Positions 10,992 to 22,576 of a stretch of 64,000 nt of DNA are shown piece by piece. The position numbers were made by a program, and so were the translations under genes. Position 1 is the stretch's first letter; each line of letters starts with the position of its first letter. Source of the DNA: Tiliqua scincoides (Eukaryota > Chordata > Lepidosauria > Squamata > Scincidae); NCBI RefSeq assembly GCF_035046505.1, contig NC_089821.1:7662218-7726217 (forward strand), given 5' to 3'. A model generated the notes under the pieces. The model saw nothing but the letters and a program-made list of their open reading frames with translations. It was not told where the DNA came from and did no database searches.

Positions 10992-11928
10992 TGTGAGTTT
11001 GTCCAGGAGTGGGACACAAGGGATTTCAACCTAGTGGGGGGAAAAACTATATTATCCTTTTGCGTTTATAGATAAAAAATGGTAGCTTCACCCCTTACTT
11101 TCTTTGCAATGGTCTGAAAATAAAAAACACTTTCAAGGCTGGGCTAGCAAATAAACACCTTGTATCAGACAAAGTAGAGTTTTTGGATACCAGCCTCTGT
11201 GTGAGCGAAAAACTTGTGGTTTGTCACTAGAATTATATCAAGAGAGGGCCATGTAGGAAAATCTGCTTTTAAAAAACGGGGAGGAGGGGGGCAGATACTC
11301 TTCTGGTTGGCCTAATAAAACCTCTTTTGATCCTGGCTGGTCTTTTATAAAATCTTAATACATATGAGTGAAAAAGTGTATGCAATAATCATCTTTGTAT
11401 AGCTCAAGTACAATTAATTAGAATCTCATGTACAGTAGTAGCTTCTAGATTACTGGTACCAGATTATTGCATCTTTTGGCACTCATCTGCTTTTGTTTCC
11501 TGTCCTATTTTTTTCTGCAAACAGAAGCCACCTGGAATATTTCTAGGACACTAACCCATAACTTTAGTAAGCTGTCAGTTCTATGCAACTTAACTTCAAA
11601 ACCACATTTTTCATCTATTCAACACAGGGCTGCCAATTCTGACTGAAGCTATTCCTGGAGATTCCTCCCCCCCCCCTTCACCCTTTCAACATGTTGTAAC
11701 ATTGGAAAGGATTGGAGGCCCGGTTACATTCTCCAAGACTGCTTTGGTAGTCACCCAGAGATGGATGCCGATTCCGGAAGACTCCAGGCCAATTCTGGAG
11801 GGTTGGCAAACCTAGCCCACCAAGGCATGGCCAGTTGGTTTGTTTCATGACATTGCAGCAGCCTGCCTCATGCCCAAAGCTTTCATTACACATTCACACA
11901 TACAAAATATTTGCCAGATCCCTTAGCA
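10992..11928. other. Gene-free stretch
   Basis: No recognised repeat or exon. A C-run lies at 11667-11677. Confidence 0.4.
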
Positions 11929-12298
11929 CAGGGGTGCTCACACTTTTTTGGCTCGAGAGCTACTTTGAAACCCAGCAAGGCCCGGAGATCTACCAGAGTT
12001 TTTTTTACAATGTTCGCGCCATCATGACATATAACATTTATGTGTACAATGTATGTTGGTGTACCTTGAGCCCCACTGAGTATAACAGGACTTACTCCTG
12101 AGTAGACATGCCTAGGATTAGGCTGTGAGGCTGCAATCCTAGCCACACTTACCTGGGAGTAAGCCCATTGAGTACAATGGGCCTTACTCCCGGCGTTTCC
12201 TCCCAGAGGCACCTGAAGGGGGGCTCGGCACTCCGCGATCTACTCATTTTGCCTCGCGATCTACCGGTAGATCGCGATCCACCTATTGAGCACCCCTG
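11929..12298 (+). mobile_element. hAT-B short copy with perfect 8-bp target duplication
   Basis: Starts CAGGGGTGCTCACAC, ends ATTGAGCACCCCTG. Octamer CCTTAGCA flanks it exactly (11921-11928 and 12299-12306). The first ~140 bp and last ~60 bp match the 941-bp copy at 61965-62905, which keeps transposase remnants. The middle of this copy is instead filled by two halves of a short palindromic repeat (12069-12192). It is thus an internally replaced, non-autonomous derivative. Confidence 0.92.
12069..12192. repeat. Short palindromic repeat inside hAT-B
   Basis: Contains CTTACTCCTGAGTAGACATG and its inverted counterpart CACACTTACCTGGGAGTAAG with 'gcaatccta' ends. The same palindrome is found alone at 12442-12534 and 21867-21957. 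Its mobility class is unknown to me. Confidence 0.6.
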
Positions 12299-12441
12299 CC
12301 TTAGCACATCCTCGATTAGGGCTGAACAATTCCTGCCATTCAATTAATGTTTCTTTGGGGTTTCTACAGTTCTCACTTATACCTGAGCCTCAAGTACCTA
12401 GTTTTATTTAAAGTCTCCCCCCCCTCTTTTAAAAAGTATTC

Positions 12442-12534
12442 TAGGCTGAAATTCATATAGAAACATACTGGGAATAAGTCCCATTGAAGGCAGTGGAGCT
12501 TACTTCTGAGTAGGCATCAATAGGATTGTGCTGC
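12442..12534. repeat. Short palindromic repeat
   Basis: Arms AATAAGTCCCATTGAAGG and AGTGGAGCTTACTTCTGAGT form an imperfect stem. It is a family relative of the copy inside hAT-B 250 bp upstream. Confidence 0.6.
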
Positions 12535-13172
12535 TGATCTGTTTCCCCCACCAAACGGTAATTATTGGAAGTGCCGCAATGCACTCTTTAAGTGGCCATC
12601 GGAGCTGGGCAGTGACAGCGACGTGCAGGAGATGGCATTTGGTTCAGCAAGCACCTGTGCATTGCCATCATGGCCTGGGATGGCTCAAATGGCAAGTAGA
12701 GTACTTTGCGACTCCTGCAGTACTTAGTGTTTCCCCCCCCCCAGCACCACTACTGAAGGGAAGAGTGGCTTATGCACTGTTGAAGGACACACCAAAGTCC
12801 TCCTAGGATTCCCAGGCCAGATGCATCTAAAACATGAGATGTCTCAGTTAAGGTCTTGTGATGTCATAGGACAGGTGAAGGTGATGTCACCAGACTACAA
12901 ACCTTGAAAAATCGCAATAAAAATTTGTTTAAGAGATGGTGTCTGCTGGTGGAAGAAAATGGCTTTTAGCTTTAGATTAGCTTTTGCTACCCATCCTCCT
13001 GGGTAAAAGGCAAAAAGTTGAAGAAAGAGGATCATTCTTGGCAAACTGGCAGCTTTAATCCTCTCCGTGTCCGGAAAGATAATCTCCTGGTTCTTTGTTT
13101 AATGAGGTATGAGGGCAATGGAAGAAAGTCGGAACTGAGTCCAGAAATACGAGACATTTAGTGCATGCCTGG
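12535..13172. other. Gene-free stretch
   Basis: A C-run lies near 12733-12742. I recognise no gene or repeat. Confidence 0.4.
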
Positions 13173-13392
13173 CAGTGGCATAGCTAGAGGGGGTGCAAAG
13201 CACTACGTTTTGCAGGGAGCCTCACCATGGCATGCAAGCAGCTCCTCTGCCCCCCCTTCAGAGCCAGACATTTGCCTCTTTTTTTCTCCCACCACCTGGA
13301 ATGGCTCAAAAGTGGGGGGAGGGGCCACTTGCACAGTGCATTCAGGCGCCTGCAAAACTTGGTGCTTTTCACCCCCTCTAGGTACACCACTG
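13173..13392. mobile_element. MITE1 (palindromic hAT MITE)
   Basis: CAGTGGCATAGCTAGAGGG start, TCTAGGTACACCACTG end, long inverted arms. Flanks ATGCCTGG and ATGCCTGA agree at 7 of 8 positions. Confidence 0.88.
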
Positions 13393-14251
13393 ATGCCTGA
13401 CTCTATATAAAGTATTTCACTGTTATTTGTTTCCTTGAATCAGACCCTCAATATTCCAATGACTGATCAACCCTTCTCCCTGGCCCAACAGCACTTTCAT
13501 CTACCTTGCCGTAAGTATTAACTAAAGCAACAGGGCTGACTTTAATTGGATCAAATTGTTCCCAGTTGGGCCCCAGTTGGGCAGCTTAAGGGCTGCCACA
13601 CTAAGGCAATCTACGTTTTGTATGCAATTTTTTTTATTAAAAGGTGCTTTGATCCATTTGGAGCATTAACACACACACATTTTAAGCACACATTTTGATT
13701 GCTTTCCATTCTACCTTAGAGATATAAACCATAATTGATTTTATGTACGTATGTCGCTTTCTACAGATCTTGGCTGTGAACCTGGGACCCCCACAAAAAA
13801 TATTTCCAATTGGGCCCTGCAGCTCCTAAGGCCTGACAAGCAATAAACATATATCATCAGTTCTAGTTCTTCCATACTGCTGTTGCTAGTAGCTAGGAGT
13901 GTATATAAGCGTGGGGGTGGGGGGAGAGCCTGAATTGGGATGAGGTGATGCTTAAAATAGGAATGTCACAATTAATTAAAGTTGTGCATACTAATTTCAA
14001 AACAGCAAAATATGCTGGCCCGGGTTTGTTAAAATGGAATGTCGTGTCTAAATTAGGGGAAACATCCTCCTAAATTAATAATCACTAACTATTTTAAACC
14101 TCCTAATTAATCCTCATTAAAACACAACAAAGAGAAAATCGGCTCAGTATCAGTAATTAGCAAGTTGCATGCATAGGGGGAAAAAAATAGAGCAAGCACA
14201 GGACCAGCAGAACCAAGGGTGTTTTGTTTTTTAAATGTCAATCGGAGAAGT
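13393..14251. other. Gene-free block ending in an ATTA-rich segment
   Basis: No gene recognised. 13965-14180 is free of known repeats and dense in AATTAATTAAAG, CTAAATTAATAATCAC, CTAATTAATCCTCATTA and AGTAATTAGCAA motifs, the cores bound by many homeodomain proteins. It is a candidate regulatory or conserved non-coding segment. Confidence 0.4.
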
Positions 14252-14337
14252 GGCGGTTGGCAACCTTCAGCCTCGAAAGACTATGGTATAAGCCTACAGC
14301 ACCCGGTATTCCCAAGCGGTCTCCCATCCAAGTACTA

Positions 14338-14373
<36 letters not shown>

Positions 14374-14393
14374 AAGATCGGGCATGTGCAGGG
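14252..14393 (-). mobile_element. 5S rRNA-derived SINE with target duplication
   Basis: Minus-strand 5S-like body with the LINE2-type tail. It is flanked by CAATCGGAGAAGT (14239-14251) and CAATCAGAGAAGT (14394-14406), 12 of 13 identical, a convincing retroposition target duplication. In the tail hairpin one stem base differs (AGGCT for AGACT) but still allows a wobble pair. Confidence 0.92.
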
Positions 14394-15780
14394 CAATCAG
14401 AGAAGTTAAATTTTTTAAAAAATGAAGTCAATGAACAGGTCGTAAGAACAGGAGGTCAAGGGGCAAAATCTTTCCTCCTGGATAGTTCAGAAAAACTCTG
14501 AAGTGGCATGGAGGGCAGCCTGCCTGCGCTGCCCTGCCCATGCTACACTATTGAGACAAGGTTTTCCAAAGAATATAGATTTTATTAAAAGATCTATGAG
14601 TACCAAAACAGACATGGTTTGCATGTAAGAGCAGTTACACAGAGAAGGGTTGAGGCAGCTGAACTACATGGGGTCACCCTAGCCAGAAAACAACTGAGGA
14701 TGCCTTTGCAAATTCAAGCAGGGGGCTTGTCAGCCAGCCTCATCCCCAACTGCCAACTGCTGCCTCCCTGGCCCACGTGACACCTGCCTACAGTGACCAA
14801 AAGGAAGATGTCAGAAGGGAAATCATCCAAACCTTGCTACCAGCAACCCGACGACAGTGAGATAGGCAGAAACCAACAAACAAGCCTGCAAGCCCAAGGC
14901 TGATCTGACTAAACAGCAAAGTTTTCTACTCAAGTCACAAAGATGCCACCAGCTAAATCCAGACTGCACCAAGGGAGAAGCGGCAGGAGTTGCAGACCAG
15001 AGCTGGAATGAAGAAGAGTCTCTGGGACCATGAAATGATGGTCCAATGCTCTTATCCTCAAGCTTGGAGCACTAATCAGGTGCCACCAAATTCACACCTC
15101 TGCTCAGTGTGAAGGATCAGCCGGTGTGTGACAAGCAGAGGCCACCATGATTCTCTTAAATATAACCACTGGTTACCCACACCGACCCTCAAGTTGTGAC
15201 AAGCTAGTCCAAGAAGGCCAACACTGGCCTAATAGTATCCCAATTTAAGTTGCATTCTCCTTATACTTGCATAAGGTATTAACAGTCCAGATTTTTAATC
15301 TCTCCTTGACACAAGCAATACATTTGCATTTGCAGAGCACAAACAATATCAGGCGTGTCAACTGGATTCACCTTAGATGCTCCTTAAAAATTTCTTGACA
15401 CCATCCGACAGGAGACACTAGCAATTCTTCATCCGCGCTTCTAAGTTTCAAGCATTTGTTCTTGTTATAAAGCAATAAGTCTTAATTTCCAAAAAGGCAG
15501 CCTCCTCTGTTTTGAATGATGGCTGGATATGATTTGTCAGTGATGGATTGTGGCTTTCGGGATGGCAAACAGCATGTTGTCAATATTGCACTTTGGAGGA
15601 ACAGGGACGAGAAGGGGGAAAAAAAAAAGACAAATTCATAAAAATACCTTTTAGCTATTTATTGTCGGGCTGTAAAGTATCGCGTTGCCATCCGAGAGTA
15701 CATTATACAATTAGGCAAGTGGGTTGATGTTTTTGTCACTCAGCAATGTCATGGTGTAATTTTACCTTTCATTATTTCAG
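14394..15780. other. Gene-free stretch, possible old repeat at 14560-15200
   Basis: 14560-15200 is GC-moderate and looks unlike the AT-rich flanks. It begins with a T-rich 'attttattaaaag' and may be a decayed repeat that I do not recognise. 15300-15780 is repeat-poor. Confidence 0.35.
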
Positions 15781-15900
15781 CAGAAAGCTGTGGTTTGGAG
15801 TTCATTAGTGATTAATCAAGCCCTTCATTTCGCGGAAAAGATCTCTAGTACAGAACAAAGGAACTTGGAAGAAACTGGTAGTTTTCTACCTTACAATACT

Positions 15901-15944
<44 letters not shown>

Positions 15945-16560
15945 CCTCTCTCCCTTTCCCTCTTTTTTAAAAACACCCCTTGTGATGAATTTTATAAGAA
16001 AATGTGTACCTCGTGTAATTTGTCAGGAAAGTGTTAGATGTGATGACAATAAGACAGACCCCTCTCCCCAGCAAGCTTCATTTAACTATCAAAGAATAAC
16101 AATGCCTTGGAGGGATGAACGGAACATTCTTCCCATTTTTCAACCCCTTGTCACACTCCTTTATGTTGTGTTCATAATGGCAACTGTCTTGCTTGATGTA
16201 TGGCACTGATGTTCTCACCTGCTTGTTGTCATTCCGTTGCCAAATGAGGAGAATGAATATGTATAATTCTTTCAAAAGTACATTATAATGACCCAGCCTG
16301 GCATATTTTAGAATACATCCCACCAGACCCTGATTACTCTTGGAAAGTTGGCATGCAAGTTGCACTAGTTCGACGCTGGTGGCTCATGCCAAATTCCTTG
16401 GGGCATATAATTAATACATATAATGAAGAGAAGACCCTGAGTATAGTTTGAATCGCTTCATTTTTATTTATCAGTCATTGGAAGATGCGTATTAATTTGT
16501 GCTGCACTAAAATCACTCTTTTTTTCCCCAATGGGTGATTAAATTATGCAATATTTGGAG
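15781..16560. other. Repeat-poor AT-rich block with (TC)n run
   Basis: A (TC)n run spans 15903-15957. The remainder has motifs such as AGTGATTAATCAAG, GTATTAATTTGTGC and GTGATTAAATTATGC. A 139-residue frame at 15790-16209 crosses the (TC)n run, giving a Ser-Leu stretch, and shows no domain. I read this block as non-coding. Confidence 0.4.
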
Positions 16561-16908
16561 CTAACTCCTATAGGAGCCTGTTATTACTGTACAGCGACCT
16601 CAGTGGCTTTGTTGTAATTAATTCTATATCCAGATACAAGGAAAATATGTGCTGCATTGGTAATTCTAGAAGAGTTTTTATGACCATTTGTTTTAAGAGT
16701 CCCACTAAGGCTATCATCCTTTTCGTTTGCTTTGGAAACTTGAGTTGTCTTGTTTGAATACTCTGGAAGAAAATAAGATCTATAGTGGGACGGTTCAAAA
16801 CCAAATGAACAGATTTAAAACTCTGATCCAATCGTTTCAACAATTCAGCGCAACAATACTGACAACACAATCCAAATCGTGCCAGCACAGAGGCTGCTAC
16901 ACCATAAT

Positions 16909-17053
16909 AACATAAGAACATAAGAACAGCCCCACTGGATCAGGCCATAGGCCCATCTAGTCCAGCTTCCTGTATCTCACAGCGGCCCACCAAATGCCCC
17001 AGGGAGCACACCAGATAACAAGAGACCTGCAAGGCTTCCTGGGAATTGTAGTT
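16909..17053 (-). mobile_element. CR1-like LINE 3' end, short unit with bridge
   Basis: Same arrangement as 1302-1444: octamer tail, 3' UTR end, then a bridge at 17030-17053 containing the reverse complement of AACTACAATTCCCA (17040-17053), followed directly by a second 3' end. Confidence 0.82.
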
Positions 17054-17525
17054 AAGAACATAAGAACAGCCCCACTGGCTCAGGCCACAGGCCCATCTAG
17101 CCCAGCTTCCTGTATCTCACAGCGGCCCACCAAATGCCCCAGGGAGCACACCAGACAACAAGAGACCTCATCCTGGTGCCCTCCCTTGCATCTGGCATTC
17201 TGACATAACCCATTTCTAAAATCAGGAGGTTGCACATTCACATCATGGCTTGTAACCCGTAATGGATTTTTCCTCCAGAAACTTGTCCAATCCCCTTTTA
17301 AAGGTATTCAGGCCAGACACCATCACCACATCATGTGGCAAGGAGTTCCACAGACCAACCACACGCTGAGTAAAGAAATATTTTGTCTGTTCTAACTCTC
17401 CCAACACTCAATTTTAGTGGATGTCCCCTGGTTCTGGTGTTATGTGAGAGTGTAAAGAGCATCTCCCTATCCACTCTGTCCATCCCCTGCATAATTTTAT
17501 ATGTCTCAATCATGTCCCCCCTCAG
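17054..17525 (-). mobile_element. CR1-like LINE 3' segment
   Basis: Minus strand, 5'-truncated at about 17525. A frame at 17331-17513 encodes MIETYKIMQGMDRVDREMLF and NTRTRGHPLKLSVGRVRTDK; a small deletion shifts the frame before the KYFF motif. Confidence 0.88.
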
Positions 17526-18005
17526 AGTAAAAGCACCCGTAAAGTGCTTTGTACTAACTCATGAACAAGCAGCACCAGTGGGACAGCCTGCGCTGGCCTG
17601 TCGACACTGCAACCAGGCCCCTGGAATGCTGGAAGAAGTGAATTTCGTGCCAACTGATGCAGGGTTGGAGGGAGGGTGCCAGGAGGGTGTATTTGTGGTG
17701 GGAAGGGGGCCTTTTGGGCAGGGGGAAGGTGGAACGGGGCAGGAAGGCCCAGGAATGGCAGACACCTCCTCAGCTATATCTTATCCTTCTTTCCAGGTCT
17801 TGCACCATTAAACTGGTCCGCCTGGATTTGCACCATAGGTAGCAGATCTCTGAGGAGTCCCATAGGGCATGCTGGGGCTTTAGCTGACGTAAGGGAACAA
17901 AAGTCCCCTCACCCCAATTAGATCTCCAGCCTCCTTCTAACATGTGCTGGATACAGGGCAGGCTGTGCGGCCTGGCTGCACCAGGGCAGGTTAGGATTCG
18001 GCTGC
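17526..18005 (+). mobile_element. Harbinger-like element fragment
   Basis: GC-rich. The right part ('gggaacaaaagtcccctc', 'ctggatacagggcaggctg', end GTTAGGATTCGGCTG) matches the right half of the family seen at 34.3 kb and 37.2 kb. The left end is not found. Confidence 0.5.
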
Positions 18006-18328
18006 AAGATGGTTCAGCAGCAAACTTCTCAGAACTAGTAAAACAATCTCTAACTACCCTATACTGCCTGCTTTTAGTATAGAGACTAAGTTTATAGAAT
18101 GAGGGCCATCATGGGAATAATTCCAAATTCCCCTTGATACTGTATCATATGTACAGCCTAAATGCAGTGACATCATTAGGGTTGGTGTGACCCCCATTAA
18201 CATTATCTTAATATGTAGAGATAACCCACAAATCAGTAACCCAGTAGAGATAACCCACAAAGCGGTAACCAACAAAAAACTAATGGCCAACTTGATGACA
18301 CTCACATGACTCAATAAGAGTTCTGGTA

Positions 18329-19188
18329 CAGCTCCCCCCCCCCCCCCGTATCAGATCCCGGATCGACAGCCCAATCCTGAGCTGCCCAGAGCCGCGGGAT
18401 CCAGCAGCTCCACAAAGGGCTCCAGCCGGATCCCAAGCCTCCCGCGCTACCGCAGGAGGGTCCTCAGCAGAAGACTTGTTCCATTCCCCCAAGTAAGGGA
18501 AGCAGTCCTGCAATGGGACTACTCACTTTAGTGGTGACTGGTCGCCGCTAAAGTTAAGGCGCTCGTGTAGGGCGAGCAGCCCTCCACGAGCACCTGGGAT
18601 CCTGCGGAGCTTGGCTCTGCGGACCCACCTCTGTCCCGCCCCCAGGAACGCCCCTGGGAACTCTCCCCCCTCCCCAGAATGCCTCCCCCACACCCCCGGG
18701 AACGCCCCCATTCCCCGTTCCGCAGCCCAGCGGTCACAGAGACCGCTGAGCTGCCGAACCCAGGCGCCCGCCGAGTGGTGGCTCAGCACCAGCCAGAGTC
18801 ACCTCCGGCGGGAGCCCAGCGGCAGAGGCGCGGTGCAGACCATAGGATTGGGCTCTTACTTACCCCTGAATAAGCTGTATTCCCCTTGCCTCCGAGGCTT
18901 ATCTGAGTCCTGCAGAGGCCACGTGCATCCACTCGTGGCCTCTGCAAGCTTCAGAATGGCCGTAACAGCGAAAAAGCCAGTTTTGCTGAAAAACTGAAAA
19001 TGATGGTTTTTCTGCTGGAAGTGATGGGCATTCTGAGGCCCACAGAGGCTGCAGGTGGATGTGTGTGGCCTCTGTGGGGCTCAGAAGAGCCTCCAGACAG
19101 TGGATGTGTGGTGTCCCCAGTATCCGCAGTTTTAGATAACTGTAGAGGCTTCTGAAACAGAACCCCCACAGATACTAGGGAATACCTG
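18329..19188. mobile_element. Tigger-like element nested in MITE2
   Basis: The right end read inward is CAGGTATTCCCTAGTATCTG, the form of Tigger-type termini, followed by TA. The proposed left end CAGCTCCC...GTATCAG is preceded by TA but contains a long C-run, so it is less sure. The interior has inverted 'gaggccac..gtggcctc' stretches. It holds the Harbinger-like element at 18368-18854. Confidence 0.5.
18368..18854. mobile_element. Harbinger-like element, innermost of the nest
   Basis: Starts AGCCCAATCCTGAG and ends CATAGGATTGGGCT, an inverted terminal pair. GC-rich interior of ~490 bp. Frames here (for example 18611-18997) overlap on both strands with no domain. No clean 3-bp duplication. 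Confidence 0.6.
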
Positions 19189-19552
19189 TATTAGCTCTGC
19201 TACATGGAAATGAGAGCTGACTCATACTAACACCTTATTGGTTCCCTGCTGTGTCACAATAACACCTCATTGGCTATTGGAACAATCAGTCTCACTGGTC
19301 ATTTTTGAGTTAAAGAAATCTACTTTTTGTTTCATAAGGCGGTTGTGTTTTCCTTTTCTGGTTATTTGGGTATAGCTTTTGATAGAATACAGATATTTCA
19401 ACATGATTTGTTTCATTGCATTCTCATTAAACTGCCCATCAAATGATATATGACATGATGGTATTATTTGAAAACACCAAGGTTTTCACACCCATTCCCG
19501 AGTGTGCCACCTAGTGCAGTTCACACCCCTGCACCCCCTAGGGATTCCACTG

Positions 19553-20547
19553 ATCCAGTGTTATTATATTGCAGATGGGGAATCAAGTCCCAGAAGACAC
19601 CTAGCAAATCGATGGATCAGCAAAGAGCCAGTCTGCTCACCATCACCCACTCATAGACTAGGTGGAGGAAACCTGTCCTCGACCCTTGAAGCAACCTCTT
19701 TTCTACTACCGTCCACAGAACAGTTGTGCGCAGAGAACCAAGTCCCCTGACACTGGCTATCCACAGCTGTCAATATTCGTCATTTCATTTTCCGGAATCT
19801 GCACCGTATGACAGTTGAAAGAAAATGGAATCACTGGGTCCACAACAGGGGAAAAATGAGTCTGGTTACTGAATGAAAATATAAAGAATTTTCTCTCACT
19901 CCTCCCGCTCTTTGGAATAATTAAATATGAAGTGTTGCATAGAGTTGCAGATGAATCCTAACAGTAATTGAGTTGGCACTTCAGCGTTACTATATCTGTG
20001 CTGCCAAGTTTTAAATCCCCCATAGTTTTTCCTCTCGGCATACATAATATCTGCTGCTAATCTTGTTCTCCATCTGATTTGGTAAGCAAGCTGTTTAATA
20101 TTTATTTTTTTTTTGGGGGGGGGGAGAAAAAATGGTTTACTTCATCTCCTGAATTTCTGAAAGGTTTCTTTATTTCCTGTGCCAGGGGCAGCTATAGCAT
20201 GCTTTTGTCATCAGCTGAAGGGGGAAGAATGGGGTTGTACTGTATTTAGGGGAATAGACGGAAAGGGTTTCTAATGCTGAAGTCCTCAGACCTTGAAAGG
20301 GACAGAGTGAAAAGTGGTAGCAAATTGGCTGAGAACACAAGAAAAACTCAAGCACTAGCATACCTAAGGAGGGGTCAGTGGGGGCAAGTTATCCTGGGTG
20401 GCATGACTATGGAACTCACAGCCACTTGGAACAGTAGCGTGTCACTCGGAGTGGCAGCCCGCTTTGTTCAAAGAGAAAAAAAATGTGGCCAGCCACACCA
20501 AGCAGTGTACAACTGTGTGGCTACAAGGGCACAGGAGAACATGCCCC
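19553..20547. other. Gene-free stretch
   Basis: A G-run lies at 20115-20123. Otherwise I recognise no gene or repeat. Confidence 0.4.
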
Positions 20548-20735
20548 CCCCTTGCAACCACTCAGAGTGGTTGTGTGTCACTCAGATCAGCCCAGCCACC
20601 TGCTTTTTTCGGCTTTATTTTCAAAGTGAAAGAAATGGGTGGCCTGAGTAGCAACCCCCTTTTCTAGTTTGAAAATAAAGCCAAAACTGGGCAGCCATTC
20701 AAAGTGGTGCGCAATCACTCCGAACATGCTGGACA
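20548..20735. repeat. Imperfect inverted repeat with a perfect 15-bp core
   Basis: GGCTTTATTTTCAAA at 20611-20625 is exactly inverted at 20668-20682. Looser pairing extends about 50 bp outward on each side (for example 'gcccag', 'actc.gagtg'). A non-autonomous DNA element is likely, but I find no terminal motif or target duplication. Confidence 0.6.
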
Positions 20736-21221
20736 TAAGTGCAGTGATATCAAGAGGTCACCACAATTACTTATGGTGTTGGGGTTGGCATTCGCATTCC
20801 TGGTCCTGGGGTTGCAAAAGAACCAGGAATGCAACTGAACCCAAGTAGATCAGATCAAATGCCCTGTCTTGTGTTTTATGCTGTGGCTAACCTGACAGTG
20901 CATGGTGACAGTAGCCCTCCCTCACTAATGTGCCCAGCAACTGCCTGACAGCCTCTGAAACATGAAAGTTCTGCATAGCCATGACTAAAGGCCATTCTTG
21001 TTTGAAGTTAGGCTGGCTGGCTGAGAATGTTAGCCTAGTGTTATGGGTGTAAACTACAAACCAGCTTTTCCATGGCTTGAAGATAACCTCTGCTTCAGTG
21101 AAATAGCATCTGGCACCTGGTGGCCCAAAAGTTTTTAAAACCCCCATATGCCCCATAACACCTCCCCCCAAATTCCCCCATACAGCATTTTAGAGGCCTC
21201 TGAATAGAGGGCTCTGGAAAG
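20736..21221. other. Gene-free stretch
   Basis: Nothing recognised. It ends in CTGGAAAG (21214-21221), the target octamer of the next element. Confidence 0.4.
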
Positions 21222-21425
21222 CAGTGGCATCGCTAGGGAGGTGCGGGGGGTTCAGGCCGCACCGGGTGACGTGCACTGGGAGGGTGATGTGCTAAAATCA
21301 AGGTGGTTAGGCGTAACCCCATCATATTATATACCATTGCTTGTGAAATTTTGAGTGGAATGCAATGCAAAAAACTGGACTGAAATATCTCCTTTCTATC
21401 AAAAGTTATGGCCAATAAACCAGAA

Positions 21426-21800
21426 AGCAAAAAATGCATGGATCCCAATGGAAACTGAAACCGAGCCATATCGTGCGTTTACTCGTGAGTAGGCGAACGG
21501 CCTTAATCCATCTGAAAGGGCAGGCTGAGAGGAATCCAACGACACCAGAATGGTCCTGATCCAATGAATGTAGCCCCCCAAAAACACCTGAGAAAGAGGT
21601 CCCTCCCTCCAAGCTTTCAAATGTATTGAGCCCTATGGAAAGCTAAACTAAGCCACATGGTTGCGTTTTCTTGCGAATAAGCAAACGTGCCTTGGCTCCT
21701 AGGCAGGTCAGGCAAAGGGAAATGTGAGGCCATCAGAATGGTCCTGATCTGATGAAACCGGAGCTCAACAAATGCTCCAGAAGGTAGCCAGGGTGGGGTT
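21426..21800. repeat. Diverged ~190-bp tandem pair inside the long hAT
   Basis: The two halves share phrases in order: 'atggaaa', 'gcgttt.ct.g.ga.tagg/aagc', 'ccatcagaatggtcctgatc' against 'caccagaatggtcctgatcc', and 'gctccagaa' against 'acacctgaga'. It is an old internal duplication. Confidence 0.6.
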
Positions 21801-21866
21801 GGTAATTCATTCATAAAAAGAATGAAACAAAGGCTTGACAGGGTAAGGTGAATTTTTTTCTGTTTT

Positions 21867-21957
21867 AGGCTGCAATCCTATTCACACTTTCCTGGGAGTA
21901 AGCCCCACTGACTAGAATGGGACTTACTTCTGAGTAGATAGGCATAGAATTGGGCTC
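21867..21957. repeat. Short palindromic repeat
   Basis: GCAATCCTATTCACACTTTC and GGGAGTAAGCCCCACTGA pair with the inverted GGGACTTACTTCTGAGTAG and CATAGAATTGGGC. It is nested in the hAT element and is the cleanest copy of this palindrome in the window. Confidence 0.65.
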
Positions 21958-22576
21958 TCAGACTTGTAAAGCCAGGTGGGTCCTGATAGTGATATGCATG
22001 AAATATAAGAACTTAAATTGAACTGTGTAGGGGTGAAAATCTTACTGATTCTTTTTGGGGGGCAGTGTAATTGCAGGCAGGCTACAGAGAAAATTCACTT
22101 GGTGGAACAGGGCTGGCTTTCCCTTATTTTACTTTAATTAATTTTACTTTAATTTCTTTATAATTATTTATTTTAATTTGCTTTATGATGGTTCCTGGAC
22201 AGATTGTCATTCTAAAAAGTGGGTCCCAGTGCTAAACGTTTGAGAACTGCTCCAATAAAGTGTTAGTAATGTGACACCCTAGGGGGACATGACACTACTA
22301 GTGACCAAAATCACAAAAATCACAGTTTGGAGGAATAATTCCATCATGTTATACATCAATCAATGTGTAATTTCATGCAGAATGCGATGAAACAAACTGC
22401 GTTGAAATATCTTTATTCTATCAAAAGGTACAGCCAAAAAACCAGTGGGGGTGGGGCAATGGTACATCACCACACCCACCACTTGGAGTGTTGCTCCGCC
22501 CACTGCATGGGGGTGATGTGCTGGCCTCCTGCCCCGGGTGACACAAACCCTAGTGACGCCACTGCTGGAAAGTACC

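Larger units (their letters stand above)
18134..19552 (+). mobile_element. MITE2 copy split by two nested elements
   Basis: Left end CAGTGACATCATTAGGG at 18165, right end CTAGGGATTCCACTG at 19552. The family body resumes near 19200 with the signature TTTTGATAGAATACAGAT. The interruption (18329-19188) is a Tigger-like element that itself holds a Harbinger-like element. The left flank TATCATATG-ACAGCCTAAATG is shared with the copy at 10535-10991. Confidence 0.7.
21222..22564 (-). mobile_element. Long MITE2-family hAT element, 1.34 kb, perfect 8-bp target duplication
   Basis: Left end CAGTGGCATCGCTAGGG and right end CCCTAGTGACGCCACTG. CTGGAAAG occurs exactly on both sides (21214-21221, 22565-22572). 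Both end regions contain 'catcat.ttatatacc/acatcaatcaatg' and 'atttct/cattctatcaaaagtta' signatures. The middle contains a diverged ~190-bp tandem pair (21426-21800), a short palindromic repeat (21867-21957) and a hAT-C-like segment (about 22195-22255). No transposase recognised. It lies in opposite orientation to 23075-24334. Confidence 0.85.

Noticed and set aside
14560-15200. Possible retroviral or LINE remnant
   Set aside because: I see no terminal repeats, coding motifs or second copy in the window, so I leave it unclassified.
15790-16209. 139-residue frame with hydrophobic end
   Set aside because: It runs through a (TC)n tract giving Ser-Leu repeats; no domain or splice context recognised.
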